From the NCBI RefSeq assembly GCF_900142845.1, contig NZ_FSRU01000002.1:3286001-3350000 (forward strand): a DNA stretch of 64,000 nucleotides, read 5' to 3'. The notes beneath the pieces were generated by a model. It was not told where the DNA came from and made no database searches. It worked only from the letters and a program-made list of their open reading frames with translations. Source of the stretch: Paraburkholderia phenazinium. GTDB lineage: Bacteria; Pseudomonadota; Gammaproteobacteria; Burkholderiales; Burkholderiaceae. A program made the position numbers and the translations under genes. Numbering within the stretch: position 1 is the first letter of the stretch; each line of letters starts with the position of its first letter. Below are positions 46,356 through 56,374 of this stretch, in pieces.

Positions 46356-47450
46356 GTGCAAAAGATCAAAGTGTTGTGCGTCGACGATTCGGCGCTGATC
46401 CGCAGCCTGATGACTGAAATCATCAATGGCCAGCCGGACATGACCGTCGTAGCAACCGCGCCCGACCCGCTCGTCGCGCGCGAACTCATCAAGCAGCACA
46501 ACCCGGACGTGTTGACGCTCGACGTTGAAATGCCGCGCATGGACGGCCTCGACTTCCTCGAGAAGCTGATGCGCCTGCGGCCGATGCCGGTGGTGATGGT
46601 GTCCTCGCTGACCGAGCGCGGCAACGAAATTACGCTGCGTGCGCTGGAACTGGGCGCGGTCGACTTCGTGACCAAGCCGAAGGTCGGGATTCGCGACGGC
46701 ATGCTCGACTACTCCGAGAAGCTCGCCGACAAGGTTCGCGCCGCTGCGCGCGCCCGCGTGCGCCAGGCCGCACCGGTGCAGCACGCCGCGGCGGCCGGCC
46801 AGGCGGCGGGCCATGCCGCCACGCCGGCGCCGAACTTCAACAATCCGCTGCTGAGTACGGAAAAGCTGATCATCGTCGGCGCCTCGACGGGCGGCACCGA
46901 AGCGATCCGCGAAGTGCTGGTGCCGCTGCCGCCCGACGCGCCCGCCGTGCTGATCGCGCAGCATATGCCGCCGGGTTTTACGAAATCTTTCGCGCAACGC
47001 CTTAATGGCTTGTGCAGAATTACCGTTAAAGAGGCTGAGCACGGCGAACGTGTGCTGCCGGGACACGCTTATATCGCCCCTGGCCACGCTCACCTGTTGC
47101 TGGCGCGTAGCGGCGCGAACTATATTGCACACCTGTCCGACGACCCGCCGGTGAACCGGCATCGTCCGTCCGTCGACGTGCTGTTCCGTTCGGCTGCGCA
47201 GCATGCCGGCAAGAACGCAGTGGGCGTGATCCTCACGGGGATGGGCCGCGATGGTGCGGCTGGACTGCTGGAGATGAAAAAAGCAGGTGCGTATACGCTT
47301 GCGCAGGACGAAGCGAGCTGCATCGTGTTCGGCATGCCGCGCGAGGCCATCGCACTGGGCGCTGCCGACGAGATCGCCTCGTTGCCCGAGATGAGCCGGC
47401 GTGTCATGGCGCGCCTCTCGTCGATGGGCGAACGCGTACAGCGGGTATGA
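46356..47450 (+). CDS. cheB: Chemotaxis protein-glutamate methylesterase CheB
   Basis: 364 residues from the GTG at 46356 ([16 protein letters not shown]); a GTG at 46347 overlapping the cheD stop would add three. A receiver domain with phosphoacceptor Asp56 ([15 protein letters not shown]), an Ala-rich linker (about 130-165), then the esterase domain with the catalytic triad Ser in [12 protein letters not shown], His in [16 protein letters not shown] and Asp in [10 protein letters not shown]. It removes methyl groups from receptors and is activated by phosphorylation from CheA. Confidence 0.97.
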   Translation: MQKIKVLCVDDSALIRSLMTEIINGQPDMTVVATAPDPLVARELIKQHNPDVLTLDVEMPRMDGLDFLEKLMRLRPMPVVMVSSLTERGNEITLRALELGAVDFVTKPKVGIRDGMLDYSEKLADKVRAAARARVRQAAPVQHAAAAGQAAGHAATPAPNFNNPLLSTEKLIIVGASTGGTEAIREVLVPLPPDAPAVLIAQHMPPGFTKSFAQRLNGLCRITVKEAEHGERVLPGHAYIAPGHAHLLLARSGANYIAHLSDDPPVNRHRPSVDVLFRSAAQHAGKNAVGVILTGMGRDGAAGLLEMKKAGAYTLAQDEASCIVFGMPREAIALGAADEIASLPEMSRRVMARLSSMGERVQRV

Positions 47451-47562
47451 TGCGCGGGCCTGAACGCAAGCGTCTTACCTGGGACCGCAGTAAGCGCCAA
47501 GGGCGCTCGCTCCGGTCGACACCGCACCACCTGGGATAAGGGTTAAGGGAAAGGGAATTGAA

Positions 47563-47958
47563 ATGGATAAGGGAATGAAGATTCTGGTCGTAGATGACTT
47601 TCCGACAATGCGTCGGATCGTGCGCAATCTGTTGAAGGAACTGGGCTACTCGAACGTCGACGAGGCGGAAGATGGCGCAGCGGGTCTGGCGCGTCTGCGC
47701 AGCGGCAAGTACGACTTCGTGATTTCCGACTGGAACATGCCGAACCTCGACGGTCTGGCCATGCTGAAGGAAATCCGCGCCGACGCAAGCCTCACGCACC
47801 TGCCGGTGCTGATGGTGACGGCCGAATCGAAGAAGGAAAACATCATCGCGGCGGCGCAGGCCGGCGCGAGCGGTTACGTGGTCAAGCCGTTCACCGCGGT
47901 CACCCTCGACGAGAAGCTGAACAAGATTCTCGAGAAGATGGCGAAAACCGGGAGCTGA
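47563..47958 (+). CDS. cheY: Chemotaxis response regulator CheY
   Basis: A 131-residue receiver domain: [22 protein letters not shown], acceptor Asp56 in [14 protein letters not shown], switch Thr in [14 protein letters not shown], and Lys in [12 protein letters not shown]. These match the canonical motor-binding CheY of enterics almost residue for residue. CheY-P binds the switch protein FliM and changes the direction of rotation. The gene is followed at one base by cheZ, its phosphatase, so the pair is translationally close. Confidence 0.97.
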   Translation: MDKGMKILVVDDFPTMRRIVRNLLKELGYSNVDEAEDGAAGLARLRSGKYDFVISDWNMPNLDGLAMLKEIRADASLTHLPVLMVTAESKKENIIAAAQAGASGYVVKPFTAVTLDEKLNKILEKMAKTGS

Positions 47959-47959
47959 C

Positions 47960-48667
47960 GTGAACCAGCCCACCAACGCGGCAGCCGCCGACGCGCACGA
48001 CGGCGGCGACCTCGCCAGCGACCGCATCCTTGCCCGCATCGGGCAACTGACGCGCACGCTGCGCGACTCGATGCGCGAACTGGGGATCGACAAGCACGTC
48101 GAGCGCGCCGCGGAAGCGGTGCCCGACGCGCGCGACCGTCTCAAGTACATCGCCAACATGACCGAGCAGGCCGCCGAAAAGGTGCTGAGCTCGATCGAGG
48201 TCGCCAAGCCGATGCAGGAACAACTGCAGCAGGACGCGGCGGTGCTCGATGCGCGTTGGGAGCAATGGTATGCGGCGCCGATCGAACGCGAGGAAGTGCG
48301 CGCGTTGATGAACGACACGCGCACCTTCCTGCGCGGCGTGCCCGAGGTGACCACGGCGACCAACGCCCAGTTGCTCGAGATCATGCTGGCCCAGGACTTT
48401 CAGGATCTGACCGGTCAGGTCATCAAGAAGATTACGGAAGTCGTGTATCTGATCGAGCAGCAACTGCTCGGCGTGCTGATCGAGAACATCGCGCTCGAAC
48501 GGCGCGAGCAGTTCGCGGCGACCGCGGCGGCGCTGGCGGCTGAGCCGTCGTCCACCGGCAGCCCGGAAGGCCTGCTGAACGGGCCGCAGATCAACCCGGA
48601 AGGCAAGGCCGACGTGATGCAGGATCAGGGCGAGGTCGACGATCTGCTGGCGAGCCTCGGCTTCTAG
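47960..48667 (+). CDS. cheZ: CheY-P phosphatase CheZ
   Basis: A 235-residue protein starting with GTG at 47960, one base after the cheY stop. Long helices (VERAAEAVPDARDRLKYIANMTEQAAEKVLSSI) lead to the catalytic segment LAQDFQDLTGQVIKKI, which holds the Gln and Asp that drive CheY-P hydrolysis. The extreme C-terminal helix EVDDLLASLGF is the CheY-binding tail. It makes the signal short-lived. It is the last gene of the chemotaxis operon before the DUF2844/DUF3443 pair. Confidence 0.96.
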   Translation: MNQPTNAAAADAHDGGDLASDRILARIGQLTRTLRDSMRELGIDKHVERAAEAVPDARDRLKYIANMTEQAAEKVLSSIEVAKPMQEQLQQDAAVLDARWEQWYAAPIEREEVRALMNDTRTFLRGVPEVTTATNAQLLEIMLAQDFQDLTGQVIKKITEVVYLIEQQLLGVLIENIALERREQFAATAAALAAEPSSTGSPEGLLNGPQINPEGKADVMQDQGEVDDLLASLGF

Positions 48668-48961
48668 GCAGACCCTGGTTCGGCTCCGCGGTTGCGCCGG
48701 CGGCTCGGCCTATGGCCCGGCTCGCCGGCGGGCCGCCGGGCCTTAGGGCGTGGCGTACCGCAGCGCGGCCGCTACGCCCGGTAAGACTCTGTAAGCATGG
48801 AAAGGTGTGACCTGAGCGCCCGGCAGCGCGGGCACACCGGCAAAATACCCCCGAAGAAACCTTCATGCGTGCCGTCACCGCAGTGCCGTATGATCTTGCT
48901 TAAATGCGGGCGCTCGTGCGGTGCATGGGCCGTCGCGCAGTCGATCGGGAGGAGTCAGGCC

Positions 48962-49480
48962 ATGCTGAGTCGTGTAAGCCGCACTGTCTTCATGACAGCG
49001 CTCGGATTGTGCTGTGCCGTATCCGCCGTTCAGTCCGCCTATGCGGCGCTGGGCGGCGCGCCCTTGACGCCGCCCGCCGGCGCCTCTGTCAATTCTCAAA
49101 CCGTTTCGTCTGCCGCCGTCGCGCATGCCGCGTCGGGCACCGCGTCCGCGGCCAGCATCGCCTCGTCCTATACCGTGCGCACGACGACGTTCGGCAGCGG
49201 CACCGTCGTGCGGGAATACCTCGCGCCGGACGGCAGCGTGTTCGGCCTCGCGTGGAACGGGCCGCAAATGCCCAACCTGAACGATCTGCTCGGAACGTAT
49301 TTCCCGCAGTATCTGGCCGGCGTGCAGGCCGCCCGCGCGGTGCGCGGCGGGCACGGGCCGGTCGCGGTCGACCAGGACACTCTGGTGGTCCACTCCGGCG
49401 GCCATATGGGCGCCTTCGCGGGTCAGGCGTGGCTGCCGCAGGCGTTGCCTGCCGGCATCAGCGGTTCCGATATCCAGTGA
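48962..49480 (+). CDS. Secreted DUF2844 protein
   Basis: 172 residues from the ATG at 48962 (MLSRVSRTVFMTALGL); the frame is open upstream from 48797 without a better start. A signal peptide ends near QSAYAALGG. The mature part has SSYTVRTTTFGSGTVVREYLAPDGSVFGLAWNGPQMPNL and HGPVAVDQDTLVVHSGGHMGAF, which match DUF2844, found mainly in Burkholderiaceae. It is followed after 23 bases by a DUF3443 gene. Function unknown; probably periplasmic or surface-exposed. Confidence 0.85.
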   Translation: MLSRVSRTVFMTALGLCCAVSAVQSAYAALGGAPLTPPAGASVNSQTVSSAAVAHAASGTASAASIASSYTVRTTTFGSGTVVREYLAPDGSVFGLAWNGPQMPNLNDLLGTYFPQYLAGVQAARAVRGGHGPVAVDQDTLVVHSGGHMGAFAGQAWLPQALPAGISGSDIQ

Positions 49481-49503
49481 CAGTGACGGACGGGAGACGA
49501 GCC

Positions 49504-50775
49504 ATGCAATTTGCAGCGAAGCTCAAAGGATGGGCGCAGGTGGCGGCCACGGTCGCCCTGGTGTCGCTGGTCGCCGCGTGCGGCGGCGGGGGCGGCAGCA
49601 GCGACAGTTCCAGTTCCAATTCGTCGAGTTCGAGTAACAGCGGGTTGCCGGCAAGTCCGACCGCGCAGCCGGTCTCGGCAAACGCATCGAACACCGCGGC
49701 GATCACGGTGGGAACGGGCGTGGCGAACGTCATCAACATTCCAACCGTGACCGTGACGGTTTGCGTGCCCGGCACGACGACCTGCCAGAGCATTCCCAAC
49801 GTGCAGGTGGATACCGGCTCGTATGGGCTGCGGATTGTCAGCAGCGTGTTGAGTGTTGGCCTGCCGCTGGCCGCCATCCCCAGTGGCGGGTCCGGCACGC
49901 TGGTGGAATGCACGAATTTCGCCGATGGCTACTCATGGGGCTCGGTGCGCACGGCGACGGTACAGATTGCCGGCGAGACCGCAACCAGCATTCCGGTCCA
50001 GGTCCTCGGCGACGTGAACTTCAGCGTGCCGAGCGGGTGCGCGAGCGGCGCCGAAGAGAACACCGCCAGCGCGATCGGCGCCAATGGCATTCTCGGCATC
50101 GGCGTGGCGCCGTACGACTGCGGCACAGCCTGCGCGAGCTCGACGACATTCCAGCAGTACAGCAATTATTACGCGTGCTCCGGCTCGAGCTGCGCGGCTA
50201 CGCAGGTGCCGACCGGCGACCAGGTGGCGAATCCGGTGGCCCACTTCGCCACCGACAAGAACGGCGTGATCGTGGAGATGTCGCCGGTCTCGAATAACGG
50301 CAGCGGGTCGGCCACCGGCACGCTGGTGTTCGGCATCGGCACGCAGTCGAACAATACGCTCGCGGCCTCGCAGACCTTCACGACCGATGCCTACGGAGAC
50401 CTGGTTAACAGTACCTTCAACGGCAGCAAGCTGACCGCGTTCTTCGATTCCGGCTCGAACGCGTACTTCTTTGCCGACAGTAGCCTGGCGCCGTGCTCCA
50501 GCACCTACAGCGGCTTCTACTGCCCGAGTTCGGGGCAGACGCGTTCGGTGAACATAGTCGGGCTCAACGGCGCATCCACTACGGCCAACCTCGGGATCCT
50601 CAGCGCGGCCACGCTGTTCAGCAACGGCAACAATTACGCGTTCAACGATCTCGCCGGTCAGGTCGGCGTGGGCAACAGCTTCGATATCGGCTTGCCGTTC
50701 TTTTACGGCCGCTACATGTACTTTGGCATCGACCAGACGGCGAACGGCGGCCAGACGCCTTACGTCGGCTATTGA
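49504..50775 (+). CDS. DUF3443 lipoprotein
   Basis: A 423-residue putative lipoprotein: lipobox LVAAC at about residues 22-26, then a Gly/Ser linker (GGGGGSSDSSSS). The mature part has VQVDTGSYGLRIVSSVL, FADGYSWGSVRTATVQIAG, a cluster of cysteines (DCGTACASS, YYACSGSSCAAT), FFDSGSNAYFF and IGLPFFYGRYMYFGID, matching DUF3443. The paired VDTGS and FDSGS motifs resemble the two D-(T/S)-G active-site turns of pepsin-like aspartic proteases, with the FFYGRYMYFGID end also similar. Protease activity is an inference. It lies between cheZ and flhB. Confidence 0.85.
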   Translation: MQFAAKLKGWAQVAATVALVSLVAACGGGGGSSDSSSSNSSSSSNSGLPASPTAQPVSANASNTAAITVGTGVANVINIPTVTVTVCVPGTTTCQSIPNVQVDTGSYGLRIVSSVLSVGLPLAAIPSGGSGTLVECTNFADGYSWGSVRTATVQIAGETATSIPVQVLGDVNFSVPSGCASGAEENTASAIGANGILGIGVAPYDCGTACASSTTFQQYSNYYACSGSSCAATQVPTGDQVANPVAHFATDKNGVIVEMSPVSNNGSGSATGTLVFGIGTQSNNTLAASQTFTTDAYGDLVNSTFNGSKLTAFFDSGSNAYFFADSSLAPCSSTYSGFYCPSSGQTRSVNIVGLNGASTTANLGILSAATLFSNGNNYAFNDLAGQVGVGNSFDIGLPFFYGRYMYFGIDQTANGGQTPYVGY

Positions 50776-50915
50776 GCGAGGGGAGGCCTCGCGGCCTCCA
50801 TCGCTCGAAATACCCCCGTTTCCCTGTCCTTATCCGCCGATCATGGCTTGAGTTCTCCGTGAATAATCGCTCTCACTAGAAATAGGCATGGTGCCTTGAC
50901 CGACTGGAGAGCTGC

Positions 50916-52130
50916 GTGGCAGGGGATAGCGACCTCGAAAAAACCGAATCCGCCACTCCCCGGCGCCTCGAAAAGGCGCGGGAAGAGGGGCAGATCGTAC
51001 GTTCGCGGGAGCTGACGACGTTCGCCTTGCTGTCGGCCGGCTTCTATGGCGTCTGGGCCATGTCGGGTTCGATTGGCGATCATCTGGGGTCGATGTTGCG
51101 CGGCGCCCTGATGTTCAATCACGCGAGCGTCTTCGAAACGCGCCGGATGTTGATTGGCGCGGGCGCCGCGGGCCGTGAAGGCTTCTATGTGCTGATACCG
51201 ATCCTCGCCATGACCGGCCTCGCGGCGCTGCTGTCGCCGCTCGCGCTGGGCGGCTGGCATGTGTCGGCCAAGTCTCTCGAGCCCAACTTCAGCCGGCTCG
51301 ATCCGATCGCCGGCCTCGGCAAGATGTTTTCGATCAACGGGCCGATCCAGCTCGGCATGTCGCTCGCCAAGACCCTTGTAGTCGGCATGATCGGCGGGGT
51401 ATCGATCTGGAATCGTCACGATGAGATCCTCGCGCTTGCGACCCAGCCGCTCACCGTGGCGTTCGCCAATGCGGCGCATCTGATCGCGGTCTGCTGCGGC
51501 ATCACGGTCGCGGGCATGTTCGTGATCGCGGGACTCGACGTCCCGTATCAGATCTGGAATTACAACAAGAAGCTCCGCATGACGAAGGAAGAAGTGAAGC
51601 AGGAGCACAAGGAAAGCGAAGGCGATCCCAAGCTGAAGGCTCGCATCCGCGCGCAGCAGCGCGCGGTTGCACGGCGCCGGATGATGGTCAACGTGCCGAA
51701 GGCGGACGTGGTGGTGACCAACCCGACTCACTTCGCGGTCGCCCTGCGGTATAGCGACGGCGAGATGCGGGCGCCGAGAGTCGTGGCCAAGGGGGTGAAC
51801 CTGGTCGCCTTGCGGATTCGCGAGATTGCTGCGGAGAACAACGTGCCGCTGCTCGAAGCGCCGCCGCTCGCGCGAGCGCTGTATCACAACGTCGAGCTCG
51901 ACCGCGAAATTCCCGGCCAGTTGTACGGCGCGGTCGCGGAAGTGCTCGCCTGGGTTTATCAATTGCGCCGCTTCAAGGCCGAAGGCGGGGTGGCGCCGGT
52001 CGCGCCGACCGAATTCGACGTCCCCGCCGATCTGGACAAGGGACCGGTATCCGACGAGGACGCGAGCGAAGAAGCCGCCGACGCCCTGAACGACGGTAAC
52101 GACAACAAGGCACCTGGAGCCTCCGCATGA
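50916..52130 (+). CDS. flhB: Flagellar export gate protein FlhB
   Basis: A 404-residue protein from the GTG at 50916 (MAGDSDLEKTESATPRRLEKAREEGQIVRSREL), preceded by GGAG. Four transmembrane segments lie between about 30 and 215. The cytoplasmic domain has the autocleavage site NPTH in KADVVVTNPTHFAVALRY, which switches substrate specificity from rod/hook to filament. The C-terminal 40 residues form an acidic tail that is longer than in E. coli. It overlaps flhA by ATGA. Confidence 0.97.
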   Translation: MAGDSDLEKTESATPRRLEKAREEGQIVRSRELTTFALLSAGFYGVWAMSGSIGDHLGSMLRGALMFNHASVFETRRMLIGAGAAGREGFYVLIPILAMTGLAALLSPLALGGWHVSAKSLEPNFSRLDPIAGLGKMFSINGPIQLGMSLAKTLVVGMIGGVSIWNRHDEILALATQPLTVAFANAAHLIAVCCGITVAGMFVIAGLDVPYQIWNYNKKLRMTKEEVKQEHKESEGDPKLKARIRAQQRAVARRRMMVNVPKADVVVTNPTHFAVALRYSDGEMRAPRVVAKGVNLVALRIREIAAENNVPLLEAPPLARALYHNVELDREIPGQLYGAVAEVLAWVYQLRRFKAEGGVAPVAPTEFDVPADLDKGPVSDEDASEEAADALNDGNDNKAPGASA

Positions 52131-54223
52131 ACGCACGCGCCGGTTTCCTGTCCCGACGGCCGGACTCGTTGAGCAACACCAACCTGCGCGCACTCGCGGG
52201 GCCGGTGCTGATCGTGATGATCCTCGGCATGATGATCCTGCCGTTGCCGCCGTTCCTGCTGGATCTGCTGTTCACCTTCAACATCGCGCTTTCCGTGATG
52301 GTGCTGCTGGTCAGCATGTACACGATGAAGCCGCTCGACTTCGCGGCCTTCCCGAGCGTGCTGCTGTTCTCGACGCTGTTGCGCCTGTCGCTGAACGTCG
52401 CCTCCACGCGGGTGGTGCTGCTCGAAGGCCACACCGGGCCGGATGCGGCCGGGCAGGTGATCGAGTCGTTCGGACACTTCCTGGTGGGCGGCAACTTCGC
52501 CGTCGGTATCGTGGTGTTTATCATCCTGATGGTGATCAACTTCATGGTGATCACCAAGGGTGCGGGCCGGATCGCCGAAGTGTCCGCGCGCTTCACGCTC
52601 GACGCGATGCCGGGCAAGCAGATGGCGATCGACGCCGACCTGAACGCCGGCCTCATCAACGAAGAGCAGGCCCGCAAGCGGCGCCTCGAAGTCGGCCAGG
52701 AAGCCGAGTTCTACGGTTCGATGGACGGCGCGAGCAAGTTCGTGCGCGGCGATGCGATCGCCGGCCTGCTGATCATGGTGATCAACATTATCGGCGGGCT
52801 GATCGTCGGCGTGGTCCAGCACAACATGGATTTCGCCGCGGCCGGCAAGGTCTACACGCTGCTCACCATCGGCGACGGGCTGGTGGCGCAGATCCCGTCG
52901 CTGGTGATTTCGACGGCCGCCGGTGTGATCGTGTCGCGCGTCGCGACCAACGAAGACATCGGCACGCAGTTGACCGGGCAGTTGTTCACGAACCCGCGCG
53001 TGCTGGTCATCACGGGCTGCATTCTCGTACTGATGGGCCTGATTCCGGGCATGCCGCACTTTGCCTTCCTGCTGCTGGGCGGCGGCCTGATCCAGATGGG
53101 CCGGATGATGAAGAAGCGCGCGACCGACCTGAAGACCGCGTCGGCCCAGGTCGATGTCGTGCCGGCGGCGCTCACGCCGGCCGAGAACACCGAGGCCAGC
53201 TGGGACGACGTGACGATGATCGACACGCTCGGTCTCGAAGTCGGCTACCGGTTGATTCCGCTCGTCGACAAGAATTCGGACGGCGAACTGCTTAAGCGCA
53301 TCAAGAGCATCCGCAAGAAGTTCGCCCAGGAAATCGGCTTCCTGCCGCCGGTGATCCATATCCGCGACAACCTCGAATTGCGGCCCAACGGTTACCGGAT
53401 CGCCTTGAAGGGCGTCGAGGTCGGCGTCGGCGAGGCTTATCCGGGCCAGTGGCTCGCCATCAACCCGGGTCAGGTCAGCGCGGCGCTGCCGGGCACGCCG
53501 ACCCAGGATCCGGCGTTCGGCCTGCCGGCCATCTGGATCGATACCAATCTGCGCGAGCAGGCCCAGGTGTACGGCTACACGGTGGTCGATTCGAGCACGG
53601 TGGTCGCGACGCACCTGAACCATCTGGTCGTCACGCATGCCTCCGAACTGCTCGGCCGCCGCGAGATCCAGGCGCTGATCGAGCGGATGCAGAAGGACAC
53701 GCCGTCGCTGGTCGACGATCTGATTCCGAAGGCGCTCTCGCTCACCACGCTGCAGAAGGTGCTGCAGAACCTGCTGGAAGAAGGTGTGCCGATCCGCGAC
53801 ATGCGCACGATTCTCGAAGCGCTGGCCGAACATACGCCGAAGGTCAGCGATCCGCACGAGCTGACCGCGGTGGTGCGTCTTGCGCTGGGCCGCGCGATTA
53901 CCCAGCAGTGGTTCCCCGGCGTCGGCGACATGCAGGTGATGGGCCTCGATTCGAACCTCGAGCGCGTGCTTTCGCAGGCGCTGTCGACGGGCGCGAACCC
54001 CGGCCTCGAACCGGGCCTCGCTCATACGCTGATGACCGAGACGCAAAAGGCCATGACGCGGCAACAGAACCTGGGGCTCTCGCCTGTGCTGCTGGTGCAG
54101 CACGCGCTGCGGCCGATGCTCGCGCGTTTCCTGCGGCGCAGTTTGCCGCAACTGAAAGTGCTGTCGTATGCGGAAGTGCCCGACACGCGCAACGTCAAGG
54201 TGGTGAATCTGATCGGCGGGTAG
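52127..54223 (+). CDS. flhA: Flagellar export gate protein FlhA
   Basis: A 698-residue protein with eight predicted transmembrane segments in the first 330 residues, the cytoplasmic FHIPEP motif region RFTLDAMPGKQMAIDADLNAGLI, and a large C-terminal cytoplasmic domain (about 345-698) that forms the nonameric ring binding chaperone-substrate complexes. VIHIRDNLELRPNGYRI and HLNHLVVTHASELLGRRE are typical. It is the main proton-driven component of the export gate and completes the flhBA pair. Confidence 0.97.
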   Translation: MNARAGFLSRRPDSLSNTNLRALAGPVLIVMILGMMILPLPPFLLDLLFTFNIALSVMVLLVSMYTMKPLDFAAFPSVLLFSTLLRLSLNVASTRVVLLEGHTGPDAAGQVIESFGHFLVGGNFAVGIVVFIILMVINFMVITKGAGRIAEVSARFTLDAMPGKQMAIDADLNAGLINEEQARKRRLEVGQEAEFYGSMDGASKFVRGDAIAGLLIMVINIIGGLIVGVVQHNMDFAAAGKVYTLLTIGDGLVAQIPSLVISTAAGVIVSRVATNEDIGTQLTGQLFTNPRVLVITGCILVLMGLIPGMPHFAFLLLGGGLIQMGRMMKKRATDLKTASAQVDVVPAALTPAENTEASWDDVTMIDTLGLEVGYRLIPLVDKNSDGELLKRIKSIRKKFAQEIGFLPPVIHIRDNLELRPNGYRIALKGVEVGVGEAYPGQWLAINPGQVSAALPGTPTQDPAFGLPAIWIDTNLREQAQVYGYTVVDSSTVVATHLNHLVVTHASELLGRREIQALIERMQKDTPSLVDDLIPKALSLTTLQKVLQNLLEEGVPIRDMRTILEALAEHTPKVSDPHELTAVVRLALGRAITQQWFPGVGDMQVMGLDSNLERVLSQALSTGANPGLEPGLAHTLMTETQKAMTRQQNLGLSPVLLVQHALRPMLARFLRRSLPQLKVLSYAEVPDTRNVKVVNLIGG

Positions 54224-54249
54224 GGCGTGTCCGTCTCAGCCCGCAACGG

Positions 54250-54275
54250 AACCGGCGCTCCATGCGCCGGTTTTC
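54250..54275 (+). terminator. Rho-independent terminator after flhA
   Basis: ACCGGCGC, loop TCCAT, GCGCCGGT, then TTT. It lies 27 bases after the flhA stop and separates flhBA from flhF. Confidence 0.75.
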
Positions 54276-54490
54276 GTTTGCGCCTTACCGATGGTTTTTC
54301 ATCCCGTCCGCAAGATCCCGCCATGCGGGTTTACCGCCTGCGCGGAGCGGCGCCGGTCCCCTGTCCATCAAGCGAATTGCCCACCTTTCCCGGCCTTTAT
54401 CAACCGATCGTCGCTCGACATCTTTCGCAATAATTGATCTCAATGGGAAGCGGTATGTTGCCGGTCCGTTAACCTCATCGGGGGTCCAGC

Positions 54491-56374
54491 TTGAACATTC
54501 GTAAATTTGTCGGTGCTACCAGTCGCGACGCGCTGCGCCTCGTTCGCGAGGCTCTGGGCCCCGACGCGGTCGTGCTGTCGAACCGCACGATCGAAGACGG
54601 CACCGTCGAGATCGTCGCGCTCGCCGATAGCGACCTGGCAGCGATCACCCCGAAGTCGCGCGACGGCGCGAGCGCAGCCGCGCCCGCCCTGGCCGCCCCC
54701 GCGCGGGCCCCGATGATGCAGGCCAATCCGTACGCGAGCGGCATGCCGGACGTGTTTTCGTCGGTGTTCGGCGCCAGCCCGGAAGCCGGCACGGAGAGCA
54801 TGTCGGCCAGCAACACGCCGGCGGCAAGCGCACACGCCGCACCGGCAAGCGCAGCCACGGAACAGCCGGCCGGCGCGCTGCCGCAAACCGGCACGCCGGC
54901 GCCGCTGAACTCGCAAGCCGCCCACGCCCCGCAGATCGCTCCAGCGCCGCAAGCTGCCCCGTCTGCACAGGCCTCACCGATCCCGCAGGTGCCGCGTAGC
55001 AGCGACGATATCCGCGCCGACGTCCTGAAGGCCGCCGGCGTGCCTCCGGCGCCGGTCGCCCCGGTTGCTCCCCGCACGATGGCCGAATCGAACCCGTGGC
55101 TGATCGATCACGCTCGCAATATCGCCGGCAAGCAGCAGGGCGCCTACAGCGCCCGTCCTTCGTCGATGACGCCGGCTGCGGCGATGGCGAAGGGCCTCGG
55201 CGCACCGGTCGAGATCCAGGTCGGTGCGCGCACGTCGTTCGGCACCGCCGACACGCCCGACTGGGCCCGCGAAGCCGCGCAACTCGCGGCCCGCCGCGCC
55301 GCCCAGAAGATGAGCCCGGCGGACGATGCGCGCGCAGCCGGCAACAGCGCCGCCAGCGTCACGGAAACCATCAAGGCGCGCATGGAGCAGGTCGTCAACG
55401 AAACGGTGATGAGCGAGCTCTCCTCGATGCGCGGCATGATGGAGGAACACTTCGCCGGCCTCCTGTGGGCCGACCGCCAGCGCCGCAGCCCGACGCGCGC
55501 CTCGCTCACCAAGCACCTGTTCGCTGCGGGCTTCTCCGCGCAACTGGTGCAGATGATGGTCGACAACCTGCCGGCCGAAGTCGACAACATGGAAGGCGGG
55601 ATGGACTGGGTGCGCAACGTGCTCGAGTCGAACCTGCCGGTGATGGAAAACGAAGACGCGCTGATGGAGCGCGGCGGTGTGTTCGCCCTGATGGGCCCGA
55701 CGGGCGTCGGCAAGACCACCACCACGGCCAAGCTCGCCGCCCGTTGCGTGATGCGCTTCGGCGCCAGCAAGGTGGCGCTCCTGACCACCGACAGCTACCG
55801 GATCGGCGGCCACGAGCAACTGCGCATCTTCGGCAAGATCCTCGGCGTCTCGGTGCACGCGGTGAAGGACGGCGCCGACCTGCAACTGGCGCTCGCCGAG
55901 TTGCGCAACAAGCACATCGTGCTGATCGACACGATCGGCATGAGCCAGCGCGACCGCCTCGTGTCCGACCAGATCGCCATGCTGTGCCGCGCCGGTCAAC
56001 CGGTGCAGCGCCTCCTGCTGCTCAACGCGACCAGCCACGGCGACACGCTCAACGAAGTCGTGCAGGCCTACCAGCGCGCGCCGGATCAACAGCCGCTCGC
56101 CGGCTGCATCCTCACCAAGCTCGACGAAGCGACCAACCTGGGCGGCGTGCTCGACACGGTGATCCGCTACAAGCTGCCGGTGCACTACGTCTCGACCGGG
56201 CAGAAGGTGCCCGAGAACCTGTACGTCGCCACCAGGAAATTCCTCATCAAAAGCGCCTTCTGTATTCCGCGCGACAGTTCGCCGTTCGTGCCGCACGACG
56301 ACGATATTCCGGCCTTGCTTTCGGCGCTCTCCGCGCGCTCGACGGCCGAACTGCACGAGGTACGTTTTGGATAA
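54491..56374 (+). CDS. flhF: Flagellar placement SRP-type GTPase FlhF
   Basis: A 627-residue protein from a TTG at 54491 (MNIRKFVGATSRDALRLVREALGPDAVVLSN), the standard FlhF N-terminus. Residues about 60-300 form a long Ala/Pro/Gln-rich linker. The N and G domains follow: GTPase G1 ALMGPTGVGKTTTTAKLAAR, LLTTDSYRIGGHEQL, G3 VLIDTIGMSQRD, G4 LTKLDEATNLGG. FlhF helps place or count flagella and acts with FlhG. The usual length is about 370-500, so the linker is unusually long. Its stop overlaps the flhG start by eight bases. Confidence 0.95.
   Translation: MNIRKFVGATSRDALRLVREALGPDAVVLSNRTIEDGTVEIVALADSDLAAITPKSRDGASAAAPALAAPARAPMMQANPYASGMPDVFSSVFGASPEAGTESMSASNTPAASAHAAPASAATEQPAGALPQTGTPAPLNSQAAHAPQIAPAPQAAPSAQASPIPQVPRSSDDIRADVLKAAGVPPAPVAPVAPRTMAESNPWLIDHARNIAGKQQGAYSARPSSMTPAAAMAKGLGAPVEIQVGARTSFGTADTPDWAREAAQLAARRAAQKMSPADDARAAGNSAASVTETIKARMEQVVNETVMSELSSMRGMMEEHFAGLLWADRQRRSPTRASLTKHLFAAGFSAQLVQMMVDNLPAEVDNMEGGMDWVRNVLESNLPVMENEDALMERGGVFALMGPTGVGKTTTTAKLAARCVMRFGASKVALLTTDSYRIGGHEQLRIFGKILGVSVHAVKDGADLQLALAELRNKHIVLIDTIGMSQRDRLVSDQIAMLCRAGQPVQRLLLLNATSHGDTLNEVVQAYQRAPDQQPLAGCILTKLDEATNLGGVLDTVIRYKLPVHYVSTGQKVPENLYVATRKFLIKSAFCIPRDSSPFVPHDDDIPALLSALSARSTAELHEVRFG

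Noticed and set aside
50800..50860. Sigma-28-like GCCGATCA before flhB
   Set aside because: A -10-like match exists, but no GTTT-containing -35 lies at the right distance, and flhB is normally a class II gene.
51959..54151. 730-residue minus-strand frame opposite flhA
   Set aside because: Arg/Gln/His/Asp-rich and antisense to an unmistakable FlhA; no ribosome binding site or homology seen.
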